Assembly (NCBI GenBank): GCA_903887095.1
Contig: CAISOQ010000126.1
Span: forward strand, 1-5,806
Reading direction: 5' to 3'
Length of the DNA stretch: 5,806 nt
Source of the DNA: an uncultured Flavobacteriia bacterium
GTDB lineage: Bacteria; Bacteroidota; Bacteroidia; Flavobacteriales_D; Crocinitomicaceae
Below are positions 1 through 5,806 of this stretch, piece by piece (the first letter of the stretch is position 1; every line of letters starts with the position of its first letter). The position numbers and the translations under genes were made by a program. The notes beneath the pieces are model-generated. The model was not told the origin of the DNA, did not search any database, and saw only the letters and a program-made list of their open reading frames with translations.

Positions 1-657
1 TACTATCCCAATTGTTACCACAATAAGAGCACCTGGTATGAACCGGAAAATTGCTATTTTTTTAATCCGTTTTGAATCAAAAAAGATCAACAAAATAAGT
101 GATAAGGCACTGATAATAATTGCGGTTGGACTAAATGCATTTAAGGCATAGATCAATTCCGAGAAGGTGTTGTGTCCATCGTATTGAAAAAATGATTCGT
201 CGCCAAAAAAATCTTTATCATAACCCAATGCATGAGGAATTTCTTTAAGTATTAGCGTTATGCCTATTGCTGCAAGCATTCCTTTAATAACTGATGATGG
301 GAAATAGTTTCCTAAAGCCCCAAGCCCGATGAAACCAGCAATTAATTGGAATAGGCCTGCGAGAATTAAGGCGACTAAAAATCCTTCATAGCTTCCAATG
401 GTTGTGATGGCAGAAAGGACGATGGTGATTAATCCGGCTGCAGGCCCGGAAACTCCAATTTTACTTTTACTAATTATTCCTACAATAATCCCCCCGATAA
501 TCCCGGCAATAATTCCAGTGAAGATATTCGGCAGCCCTTCAATTCCTTTGGTACTGGTAGAAGCTAGCCCAACCCCCAGACATAGCGGAAGCGCAACTAA
601 AAAAACGACTATACTTGCCGGTAAATCCTGTTTCCAGGAAGAAAATAAATCTTTCAT
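1..657 (-). CDS. SulP-family inorganic anion transporter, N-terminal 219 residues (3' end outside window)
   Basis: The reading frame is open from an ATG at 657 to the left edge with no stop, giving 219 residues of a very hydrophobic protein that starts MKDLFSSWKQDLPASIVVFL. This opening (amphipathic start, DLPAS at 11-15, then the first membrane helix with VALPLCLGVGLAS at about 21-33) is typical of SulP/SLC26 transporters. Further hallmarks are a glycine-rich helix (about 47-62), GVSGPAAGL at 68-76, and FPSSVIKGMLAAIGI near 119-133. The family moves sulfate, bicarbonate or related anions across the inner membrane. Many bacterial members of this type lie beside a carbonic anhydrase and are presumed bicarbonate transporters, but no such gene is visible here, so the substrate is open. 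A full protein would be roughly 500 residues or more, so less than half is present, and whether it ends in a STAS domain cannot be seen. The ATG at 657 is the first in the frame after an upstream in-frame TAG. No Shine-Dalgarno sequence is evident. The gene follows the small acidic protein gene by 43 bp and may share its transcript. Confidence 0.93.
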   Translation of the reverse strand, partial: MKDLFSSWKQDLPASIVVFLVALPLCLGVGLASTSTKGIEGLPNIFTGIIAGIIGGIIVGIISKSKIGVSGPAAGLITIVLSAITTIGSYEGFLVALILAGLFQLIAGFIGLGALGNYFPSSVIKGMLAAIGITLILKEIPHALGYDKDFFGDESFFQYDGHNTFSELIYALNAFSPTAIIISALSLILLIFFDSKRIKKIAIFRFIPGALIVVTIGIV

Positions 658-677
658 GCAAAGTTTGAATGAGTTTA

Positions 678-703
678 TAAATTTTTTTGATCGAAAAAAT
701 TTA
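678..703. repeat. 26-bp AT-rich near-perfect palindrome between the small secreted gene and the SulP gene
   Basis: Positions 678-703 read as an inverted repeat around a GATC centre. The arms are TAAATTTTTT and AAAAAATTTA, and the only non-complementary pair is 688/693 (T opposite G on the + strand). It includes the stop codon of the upstream gene (701-703) and lies 21 bp before the SulP start. It could form a weak, almost all-A/U hairpin in the transcript or be a DNA-binding site. It lacks a GC-rich stem and a following U-run on the minus strand, so it is not a standard intrinsic terminator. In such AT-rich DNA it may also be chance. Confidence 0.5.
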
Positions 704-1027
704 AGCTAATTCAGGAGGGCAAAAATGAGATTGAACAGCAGAATTTAATTCCACTTGAAAATAAAAATAAATACTTTTTTGATTGTTAAAAATCGGAAAG
801 AACTGGGCGTTTTCGATTGGCAACATTTCTAAGTCATCTTCCGAGAAAGATTTGTTCGACTCGTCTTCATCTTCTTGAGAATCGTCAAGATCTTCAGAAT
901 CATCAATACCGCTAATCATTTCAGAAATTGTAGTGCTATTTTTTAATAAAACGGGTGCACACGATAGAAATACCTGAATGCTTAAAAAGCATAAAAGCAA
1001 GACTATTCCGATGTGCTTTTTCTTCAT
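701..1027 (-). CDS. small secreted acidic protein of unknown function (possible lipoprotein)
   Basis: This encodes 108 residues that I do not recognise as a named family. It starts MKKKHIGIVLLLCFLSIQVF, a clear signal sequence (KKK, then a hydrophobic core at about 6-21). It is followed by LSC at 21-23, which could be a weak lipobox (F at -3, L at -2 and S at -1 are not ideal) or a normal signal-peptidase site. Residues 41-67 are extremely acidic, with 15 Asp/Glu in 27. The C-terminal part (about 72-108) is more ordinary, contains YFYFQVEL at 87-94, and ends HFCPPELA with a second cysteine at 103. The protein is probably exported to the periplasm or anchored in a membrane. Its ATG overlaps the kbl stop codon in an ATGA arrangement (1027-1024), which decides the start and suggests translational coupling. 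The SulP gene begins 43 bp downstream. The acidic stretch might bind metal ions, but that is a guess. The signal peptide, clean start and tight packing argue that it is a real gene. Confidence 0.8.
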   Translation of the reverse strand: MKKKHIGIVLLLCFLSIQVFLSCAPVLLKNSTTISEMISGIDDSEDLDDSQEDEDESNKSFSEDDLEMLPIENAQFFPIFNNQKSIYFYFQVELNSAVQSHFCPPELA

Positions 1028-2214
1028 GAAATTACGTTCAGTTCTTTTCCAACTTTAATAAATGCAGCAATAGCTTTATCCAAATCAGCAATGCTGTGTG
1101 CTGCAGATATTTGCGTTCGAATACGCGCTTGTCCTTTTGCAACAACCGGATAGAAGAATCCAATGGCATATACCCCTTCTTTTAAAAGTGCATCAGCAAA
1201 TTTTTGAGAAAGAGCAGCATCGTAAAGCATAATTGGAACAATTGGTGAATCACAAGGCTTGATGTCAAAACCTGCGGCAATTATTTTTTCTTTGAAATAA
1301 TTTGTGTTTCCCTCCAATTTGTCGCGCAATTCAGTAGTAGAGCTCAAAATATCAAAAACTTTATTAGAAGCACCAACGATTGCAGGAGCCAACGAATTGG
1401 AAAATAGATAAGGTCTAGATCGCTGACGTAGGATATCGATGATTTCTTTTTTTCCAGTTGTGTATCCGCCCATTGCACCACCCAAAGCTTTCCCAAGAGT
1501 TCCTGTAATAATATCAACGCGATCCATGCAATTGTGGTATTCTGGAACACCGCGACCAGTTTTTCCAATAAATCCAGCAGAATGACATTCATCTGTCATT
1601 ACAAGCGCATCGTACTTATCCGCTAGGTCACATATTTCATTCATTTTAGCAATGTCACCATCCATTGAGAAAACTCCATCAGTAACAATAATACGGAAGC
1701 GTTGTGCTTGTGCTTTTTGCAATTGTTCTTCCAAATCTTGCATGTTCGAATGCTTGTAACGGTAACGTTGAGCCTTGCATAGACGAACACCATCAATGAT
1801 GGATGCGTGGTTTAATTCGTCTGAGATGATTGCATCTTCTTCAGTAAACAATGGCTCAAACACACCACCATTCGCATCAAAAGCAGCTGCATACAAGATT
1901 GTATCTTCTGTGCCGTAAAACTTAGCAATTTTCGCTTCAAGTTCTTTGTGAATATCTTGCGTTCCACATATAAAACGAACGGATGACATCCCGTAACCAT
2001 GCGTGTCTAAAGCATCTTTTGCTGCTTGGATCACTTCTGGATGAGATGAAAGGCCTAGGTAATTGTTTGCACACATAATAACGACTTCATCACCAGAGTT
2101 TACTTTCACTCTTGCACCTTGCGGGGTTGTGATGATGCGTTCTCTTTTGTATATGCCTCCTTCTTCAATGGTTTTCAATTCTCCCTGAAGATGTTCTTTC
2201 AAATTACCGTACAT
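1024..2214 (-). CDS. kbl: glycine C-acetyltransferase (2-amino-3-ketobutyrate CoA ligase)
   Basis: This is a 396-residue PLP enzyme of the alpha-oxoamine synthase group (fold type I). It interconverts 2-amino-3-oxobutanoate plus CoA with glycine plus acetyl-CoA, the second step of threonine breakdown by way of threonine dehydrogenase, in the cytoplasm. The length matches the family (about 395-400). Visible landmarks are CANNYLGLSSHP at 48-59, GYGMSSVRFICGTQDIHKELE at 73-93 (split: the GTQ-IH-LE core is diagnostic), the cofactor-stacking histidine in NHAS at 135-138, DEC-HSAGFIG at 208-217 with the PLP-binding Asp208 and His211, and the Schiff-base lysine K242 in GTLGKALGG at 238-246. SNSLAPA at 272-278 and RIRTQISAAH at 364-373 are also typical of Kbl, rather than of BioF, HemA or serine palmitoyltransferase. 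No catalytic residue seems missing. The partner threonine dehydrogenase gene is not in the window. A candidate promoter lies just upstream at 2231-2238. Its stop overlaps the next gene's start by 4 bp. Confidence 0.96.
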   Translation of the reverse strand: MYGNLKEHLQGELKTIEEGGIYKRERIITTPQGARVKVNSGDEVVIMCANNYLGLSSHPEVIQAAKDALDTHGYGMSSVRFICGTQDIHKELEAKIAKFYGTEDTILYAAAFDANGGVFEPLFTEEDAIISDELNHASIIDGVRLCKAQRYRYKHSNMQDLEEQLQKAQAQRFRIIVTDGVFSMDGDIAKMNEICDLADKYDALVMTDECHSAGFIGKTGRGVPEYHNCMDRVDIITGTLGKALGGAMGGYTTGKKEIIDILRQRSRPYLFSNSLAPAIVGASNKVFDILSSTTELRDKLEGNTNYFKEKIIAAGFDIKPCDSPIVPIMLYDAALSQKFADALLKEGVYAIGFFYPVVAKGQARIRTQISAAHSIADLDKAIAAFIKVGKELNVIS

Positions 2215-2230
2215 GCCTATTATTTTTTGT

Positions 2231-2238
2231 CAAATATA
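2231..2238 (-). promoter_or_regulatory. candidate Bacteroidota -7 promoter element for kbl
   Basis: On the minus strand these bases read TATATTTG, an exact match to the Bacteroidota sigma-ABfr -7 consensus TAnnTTTG. It sits 16 bp before the kbl ATG, so a start some 5-7 bases downstream would leave a leader of only about 10 bases. A convincing -33 TTG box is not seen at the usual distance, which lowers the confidence. If active, it would drive kbl, the acidic protein and possibly the SulP gene independently of the DUF5686 gene. Confidence 0.45.
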
Positions 2239-2252
2239 GCAATTTGACTTGG

Positions 2253-2269
2253 ACAGAAAAACGTTCTGT
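2253..2269 (-). terminator. small hairpin after the DUF5686 gene, possible weak terminator
   Basis: A perfect 6-bp inverted repeat (ACAGAA / TTCTGT) surrounds a 5-base loop, starting 3 bases after the stop codon of the DUF5686 gene and before the kbl promoter candidate. The position is right for a 3' end. The stem is short and AT-rich and is not followed by a U-run on the minus strand, so intrinsic termination would be weak at best. It may instead protect the 3' end or be chance. Confidence 0.25.
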
Positions 2270-2272
2270 TTA

Positions 2273-4768
2273 TCAGAAATTCCATTTCATATTGCGGTCG
2301 TCAAGCAGGGCAAAAGAAATTTTATAATTTACCCGTGGATCCATTTTATTGCCATCTGAGGCAACTGCATAAACGCCAATCCGCAATCTTCTTCTGGAGA
2401 ATTTAAAGTTTCGTTCCAAGCCTGCAAAGATCTCATAATGTTGCCAGTTGAATTCTTTTACATAGAGTGCACCAATTCCCATTGACAAACCAATGTTTGT
2501 TTTTTTCATGAATGGAATTTTATTGATAATTGAACCATTATCGTGGTGCACAAAATGTCCTTCTAGGAAGAAATCTTTTGATGGCAAAGAGGAATCAAGT
2601 CCTTGAAAGGAATAGAGAGGATTAGAAAACCAGATTGGATCGCTGCGACGTTGAAATTTAAAGTCGGCGAGGTAAAGATTCTTCGAGCTGAGGAATTTTC
2701 CACTCAAGACATGGTAAGAGGAAGTTCCAAGTGTGCCAATCTTGAAGGTTTGCATCATTCCAATTCGGCCATACTCGTGGTTTATATCGCTTCCAAGCAC
2801 ATTTGGAATTCCACGTTCGTAGGTAGCGTAAAAAGATGGGAAACGCGAGCCGAGAAGCACTTTTTTCTTTGCTTCCTTCATGTATTTTTGTTTCGGAGTA
2901 TAGGTTACTGTTACTTCACCAACTAGCGCTTGATAAGTTTGAAACTCTGTAGGTTCATTGTTCGGAATGGAGTTGTCGAAAAGAGTTACAAAACGGTATT
3001 CTTTCAGACTCCTTCTTTCTGAAAATTCCAATTTGGCATTCATATAAAAACCGTTGAACAATTCATAATCATTGCCAATCTCGCCACTTGTTGTTTCTAT
3101 AAAATTCTCCCGTTTGTAAATCTGAGTAATAGCATCGTAACTTCTAATAGCATCGAAATCGTGCGAAAAAGAAAAATGCACTGTTCCAAAATGAAAAGGA
3201 GCATAGCGATAGCGAACCCAGGTTCTACCTTTTAAGTCCGCATTGAGAATGCCCATAGATGCTTCTGTATAGGAGTCTAGAGCATGTTCATTTTCCCATT
3301 TTTTGAAATAATAAAAGCTAGGCGCAATTCGAGGTCCCGCTATATAAACCGGTCGACTTGTTGCAGCGATGGAGCTCAATGTCCATTGTGATTTCTTTGC
3401 TCTGTTTCTATGGTCAATCCCAAACCACAACACTTTCAAAGCTGTTACTTTATTGAAAACAGCATCTACTGAATCAAGGTATTCTTTGCGGTTTTGGTAA
3501 TCGCGTATACTGTCTTTTGCTACAATGAAGGCCTGTTCTTCTGTCGTTAATGCCACCTTTCGCTGATCTTTCCAAAAGGAACTATCTCTCTCATACGCTT
3601 TTTGGTCCGTTACGGAAACTTCATTTCCAAAGAATTTCTTGCCGTATTCAGGGGTGAAAGAATAGTTACTGAATTCAGTGTAGGTAGTGCAGCTTGAACT
3701 TTGATCCTTGTATTTTACACCGTAGTCGAGTTCTTGTTTAACCAAAATGCAGAGAGAATCGCCAGGATGCTCAAAATACTGACGAATTGTAAATCGATCG
3801 TAAACCAAGAGGTTTCCTTTATTCAGCGTTAACTCTAATTTTTGCACAAGCCATAATGAATCAATGACCCATATATATCCTTCTAAAGTGGTGGTGGCAG
3901 TGTTTCTTGGAATGATTTTTATTTTATTGATTTTTAAACCATTTTCCTCGTATTGATCTTCGAGTCGGTATTTGTAGGATAAAATCCCAGGAGCCGAAAT
4001 TGGCGAACTGACAGGAGACTGATGTAGATCATCCAAGTGCAACAAGTTTTGAAAGAAATTGAAATTTGATTTTACTGTTGTGGTATAATATAAATTCTGA
4101 TCAGTTCCTCTTTTGTCGTAGGCATTTCGAATTTCTTTGACTTTATTCGGCGGTGAATAGTAGCGTGTTAATTGGACTTCTACAAGGTTCATGTTTTGAG
4201 TTAAAGCATCTCTTTTTTTCTTCTCTTCTTCTTCAAAGGGATCTGAAATGCCTCCAGGGTCATCTGACTTCGCTTCTTGGTTTTTCTTTTTGTCTTTAAT
4301 TTCTTTTTCCTTTCTGTCAATTTTTTCGGTTGCTTTCGTGTATGCTTCAACAGCATGCGGGTAATTCCACAGATTAATACTGTCGCGTTTTTCAACAACC
4401 TTTAACATGATTTCTCTGCCGGGATTGGATTTCTTTACGGTTACTTCTACATCTTGTAGATCTTTCACCGAGGTAGGAAAAAGTTGTAAATCTCTATTTA
4501 CAGGTAGGTCGTTAATTACAACATACGTTTCGCGTTCATTATAGCCTGTAGCATTGATGACAAGAAAATATTCTCCGGGGTACAACCTAATTTCATAATA
4601 GCCGTTTGCATCAGCAATTGTGCGCATTTCAGCGTTGTTTTTAACGAATATTTTTGCAAATGGAATAGCAACATTTTTTTCGTCAAAGATTTTCCCATTC
4701 AAAAGCTGTTGTGTCCAGCCAGTGAACATAAGACAACTAAAGAAAAAGAGGAGTAGGTATTTGAACAT
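2273..4768 (-). CDS. DUF5686 outer-membrane protein with N-terminal carboxypeptidase-like regulatory domain
   Basis: This encodes 831 residues. A signal peptide (MFKYLLLFFFSCLMFTGWTQ, cleavage likely near 20) is followed by a CarbopepD-regulatory-like beta-sandwich at about 22-107. That domain shows the typical GKIFDEKNVAIPFAKIFVKN, the turn DANGYYEI and a TGYNE motif. Next comes the DUF5686 segment beginning around 115 (GREIMLKVVEKRDSINLWNY, then YPHAVEAYTK), which is the usual join in this Bacteroidota family. Residues from about 455 onward alternate short polar and aromatic strands, as in a beta-barrel, and the protein ends RNMKWNF with a terminal phenylalanine like an outer-membrane beta-signal. 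It is therefore expected in the outer membrane. The family's role is not established, and the barrel is sometimes compared with Omp85/TamA-type surface domains. Residues 149-187 form a highly charged K/E-rich, low-complexity insert. The gene stands alone, with 153 bp before it and 58 bp after it. The start is supported by the signal peptide directly at the ATG. No frameshift is seen. Confidence 0.9.
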   Translation of the reverse strand: MFKYLLLFFFSCLMFTGWTQQLLNGKIFDEKNVAIPFAKIFVKNNAEMRTIADANGYYEIRLYPGEYFLVINATGYNERETYVVINDLPVNRDLQLFPTSVKDLQDVEVTVKKSNPGREIMLKVVEKRDSINLWNYPHAVEAYTKATEKIDRKEKEIKDKKKNQEAKSDDPGGISDPFEEEEKKKRDALTQNMNLVEVQLTRYYSPPNKVKEIRNAYDKRGTDQNLYYTTTVKSNFNFFQNLLHLDDLHQSPVSSPISAPGILSYKYRLEDQYEENGLKINKIKIIPRNTATTTLEGYIWVIDSLWLVQKLELTLNKGNLLVYDRFTIRQYFEHPGDSLCILVKQELDYGVKYKDQSSSCTTYTEFSNYSFTPEYGKKFFGNEVSVTDQKAYERDSSFWKDQRKVALTTEEQAFIVAKDSIRDYQNRKEYLDSVDAVFNKVTALKVLWFGIDHRNRAKKSQWTLSSIAATSRPVYIAGPRIAPSFYYFKKWENEHALDSYTEASMGILNADLKGRTWVRYRYAPFHFGTVHFSFSHDFDAIRSYDAITQIYKRENFIETTSGEIGNDYELFNGFYMNAKLEFSERRSLKEYRFVTLFDNSIPNNEPTEFQTYQALVGEVTVTYTPKQKYMKEAKKKVLLGSRFPSFYATYERGIPNVLGSDINHEYGRIGMMQTFKIGTLGTSSYHVLSGKFLSSKNLYLADFKFQRRSDPIWFSNPLYSFQGLDSSLPSKDFFLEGHFVHHDNGSIINKIPFMKKTNIGLSMGIGALYVKEFNWQHYEIFAGLERNFKFSRRRLRIGVYAVASDGNKMDPRVNYKISFALLDDRNMKWNF

Positions 4769-4867
4769 TGAATTTTAAACGACTATTATGTATGTTGTTT
4801 TCATAATATAATTACCGATAGCATTCTTAAAGTTACAAGCCAACAATAATCTTTTTTTGTTTTTTAT

Positions 4868-4886
4868 GTTTAACAGAAAGTCAAAC
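4868..4886. repeat. short inverted repeat (7-bp stem) in the gap between the small membrane gene and the DUF5686 gene
   Basis: On the minus strand GTTTGAC and GTTAAAC pair as seven base pairs (one G-U) around the 5-base loop TTTCT. It lies 36 bp after the stop of the small membrane protein gene. An A-rich stretch follows on the minus strand rather than a U-run, so it does not look like an intrinsic terminator for the lptC operon. It overlaps the candidate -7 box at 4882-4889, so it might instead be an operator-like site. The rest of the 4769-4921 gap is AT-rich and shows nothing else I can name. Confidence 0.3.
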
Positions 4887-4889
4887 GTA
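4882..4889 (-). promoter_or_regulatory. candidate Bacteroidota -7 promoter element for the DUF5686 gene
   Basis: The minus strand reads TACGTTTG here, an exact TAnnTTTG match in the only sizeable intergenic gap of the window. It lies about 113 bp before the DUF5686 start codon, which implies a leader of around 105 bases. No clear TTG element is visible 17-23 bases upstream, so this rests on the -7 match and position alone. Confidence 0.3.
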
Positions 4890-4921
4890 TCAGCGATAAA
4901 AAAACGTGATAAATGGATTTT

Positions 4922-5146
4922 TTATTGCGCTGATTTATTTTGTTCTTCCATGAATTGGATGTGCTTTTGCATGCGTTTTACCATCCATCGTTTCATGAAA
5001 AACATCATGAAGGCTACTAAAGAAAAAATATAATAAAAGCCCCACTTTTTAATATCGTCAGTCAAACTCATATACGTACTTACGATGAAAATTGCGATTC
5101 CAGCTATCAGCCACACGTAGGTCATTATTCGGTTGTAAAATTCCAT
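4922..5146 (-). CDS. small two-helix inner-membrane protein downstream of lptC, function unknown
   Basis: This encodes 74 residues. Two hydrophobic helices are evident at about 8-26 (MTYVWLIAGIAIFIVSTYM) and 36-51 (GFYYIFSLVAFMMFFM), joined by a short polar loop with DD and KK at 30-34. The second helix runs straight into a basic tail (KRWMVKRMQKH at 52-62), so by the positive-inside rule the C-terminus should be cytoplasmic and the protein a hairpin. The tail ends in a charged amphipathic stretch. I know no named family for it. The ATG is 11 bp after the lptC stop, with an AGAAG just upstream as a possible weak ribosome site, so it is very likely co-transcribed with lptC. Small membrane proteins next to lptC are something I recall from other Flavobacteriia, but that needs a comparison. 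A role in the envelope is inferred only from this context. Confidence 0.82.
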   Translation of the reverse strand: MEFYNRIMTYVWLIAGIAIFIVSTYMSLTDDIKKWGFYYIFSLVAFMMFFMKRWMVKRMQKHIQFMEEQNKSAQ

Positions 5147-5157
5147 ATACTTCTAAA

Positions 5158-5760
5158 TTAATCCTTGTCAAAATTATAGGTGCCTCTTGGTTTTAAAAAG
5201 ACATATTGCGAAAAATCTTGCTTTGTCTCGATACCGTCACCATACAGAATACTTCCTGGAGATCTAACAACTACATTTGAATGGGTATAAATAAGACTGT
5301 CTTTTTGATTCCAATGGAGGGATTCAGTTAATAAACGTTGTTTTTTTTGGTAATTGAAAAGCTGCACAGAATCACGAACGAACATCGTGCCTTTTGTGAA
5401 ATTGACTTCTCCATAGAGTGCAGTTAACGTTGAAACAACCTTTCCTTCAGGTGAGAAAAAATTAACCTTTAGTCCATCTTTCAACTTAGTTACGGTTTCA
5501 GGTTTTGAATAGCTTTCTGCTATTGCAGCCGTGATTTCTACTTGAGCATAGCCCGAATCAGTATAAAATACATGTAAGTTCTTGGTTACTTCTTCTGGGG
5601 CTTTTGGGTCGTATGTGACACGTTGAATCGTTTCAAGATCGTTAACGCAAGAAGTCAATGATAAAATGAGTGCGGAAAAAATGAAGGCGATGACGGAATC
5701 GACTTTGAATATGCACCGCTCACCGCAGTTTTTTAATCCAGCTTTCGTTTGACGAACCAT
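5158..5760 (-). CDS. lptC: LPS export ABC transporter periplasmic protein LptC (lipoprotein form)
   Basis: This encodes 200 residues. LptC is part of the LptB2FGC-A-DE bridge and passes lipopolysaccharide from the inner-membrane transporter to periplasmic LptA. The Bacteroidota form is recognisable from NDLETIQRVTYDPKAPEEVTKNL around 40-62 (key residues CVNDLE and APE), YTDSG at 66-70, FFSPEGKVVSTLTALYGE at 101-118, VRDSV at 128-132, LHWNQKDSLIYT at 148-159, and GDGIETKQDFSQY at 174-186. Instead of the single N-terminal anchor helix of E. coli LptC, it has a hydrophobic stretch (about 23-35) ending in a lipobox LTSC, with Cys38 as the likely lipidated residue. The start is less certain: the ATG at 5760 is the only ATG before the signal sequence and lies 28 bp inside the previous gene. 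It gives an unusually long 22-residue basic n-region with cysteines at 12 and 16, and no in-frame GTG or TTG offers a shorter version. The gene is followed after 11 bp by a small membrane protein gene. Confidence 0.92.
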   Translation of the reverse strand: MVRQTKAGLKNCGERCIFKVDSVIAFIFSALILSLTSCVNDLETIQRVTYDPKAPEEVTKNLHVFYTDSGYAQVEITAAIAESYSKPETVTKLKDGLKVNFFSPEGKVVSTLTALYGEVNFTKGTMFVRDSVQLFNYQKKQRLLTESLHWNQKDSLIYTHSNVVVRSPGSILYGDGIETKQDFSQYVFLKPRGTYNFDKD

Positions 5761-5806
5761 TTGTCAAAGTTGGAAGGGGAAAGAGAAATCCCGAAATTAA
5801 ATCCAA
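5733..5806 (-). CDS. C-terminal end of an upstream gene, probably an outer-membrane beta-barrel protein (5' end outside window)
   Basis: The frame entering from the right edge stays open for 23 complete codons and ends at a TAA (5735-5733). The peptide is GFNFGISLSPSNF then DKWFVKRKLD. An alternating GFNFGISL strand followed by DKWFVKRK-acid resembles the last strand and tail of an outer-membrane protein that, as I recall, sits before lptC in many Flavobacteriia. The other two frames on this strand are less plausible: one hits a stop at once, and the other gives a non-family-like tail running into lptC. It overlaps lptC by 28 bp, which suggests one operon with lptC and the small membrane protein. 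The identity is inferred from a short tail and is tentative. Confidence 0.6.
   Translation of the reverse strand, partial: GFNFGISLSPSNFDKWFVKRKLD

Noticed and set aside
398..709. Plus-strand open frame of 103 codons
   Set aside because: It is antisense to the SulP gene, and its P/I-rich product is the mirror of hydrophobic and glycine-rich codons. The minus-strand frame has clear family motifs.
1344..1592. Minus-strand frame of 82 codons, and a second at 1812-2000
   Set aside because: Both are out-of-frame readings inside kbl, whose own frame is intact with all catalytic motifs.
1024..2214. Assignment as BioF (8-amino-7-oxononanoate synthase) or serine palmitoyltransferase
   Set aside because: The length and the motifs around 73-93, 238-246 and 364-373 fit Kbl best, and no biotin or sphingolipid genes are nearby.
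2603..2926. Plus-strand open frame of 107 codons
   Set aside because: It lies wholly antisense within the DUF5686 coding region, with no recognisable domain and no ribosome site.
4201..4398. Minus-strand lysine-rich frame of 65 codons, and another at 4516-4698
   Set aside because: Both are shifted readings of the DUF5686 gene. The lysine-rich product simply reflects the charged insert read in another frame.
4769..4921. Possible small RNA or intrinsic terminator in the gap, because of its T-run at 4852-4865
   Set aside because: The T-run on the plus strand precedes rather than follows the inverted repeat at 4868-4886, and on the minus strand it is an A-run, so neither orientation makes a standard terminator. 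No other structure was found.

Overview
The window looks like chromosomal DNA from a Bacteroidota bacterium, probably of the Flavobacteriia/Flavobacteriales. The reasons are the low GC content, Bacteroidota-specific families (a CarbopepD-regulatory plus DUF5686 outer-membrane protein and the lipoprotein form of LptC), weak or absent Shine-Dalgarno sequences, and candidate -7 boxes of the TAnnTTTG type. Every gene I can support lies on the minus strand, so transcription runs from high to low coordinates. No RNA gene, insertion sequence, CRISPR array or phage gene was seen.

In transcription order: the right edge (5806-5733) holds the last 23 codons of a gene with an outer-membrane-protein-like C-terminus. 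It overlaps the start of lptC (5760-5158), which encodes the lipoprotein component of the LPS export bridge. A 74-residue two-helix membrane protein (5146-4922) follows after 11 bp. A 153-bp gap (4921-4769) carries a candidate promoter and a short hairpin. Next is a large DUF5686 outer-membrane protein (4768-2273). A 58-bp gap with a small hairpin and a good TAnnTTTG box leads to kbl (2214-1024), glycine C-acetyltransferase. The kbl stop overlaps the start of a small secreted acidic protein (1027-701) by 4 bp. After 43 bp that includes an AT-rich palindrome, a SulP-family anion transporter begins at 657 and runs off the left edge.

Functionally the right half is envelope biogenesis (LPS transport, an outer-membrane barrel, a small inner-membrane protein). 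The left half combines amino-acid catabolism (threonine/glycine) with an anion transporter and an unrecognised secreted protein. I do not see a novel defence or mobile system. The least explained items are the acidic secreted protein coupled to kbl, the conserved-looking small membrane protein after lptC, and the highly charged insert in the DUF5686 protein.
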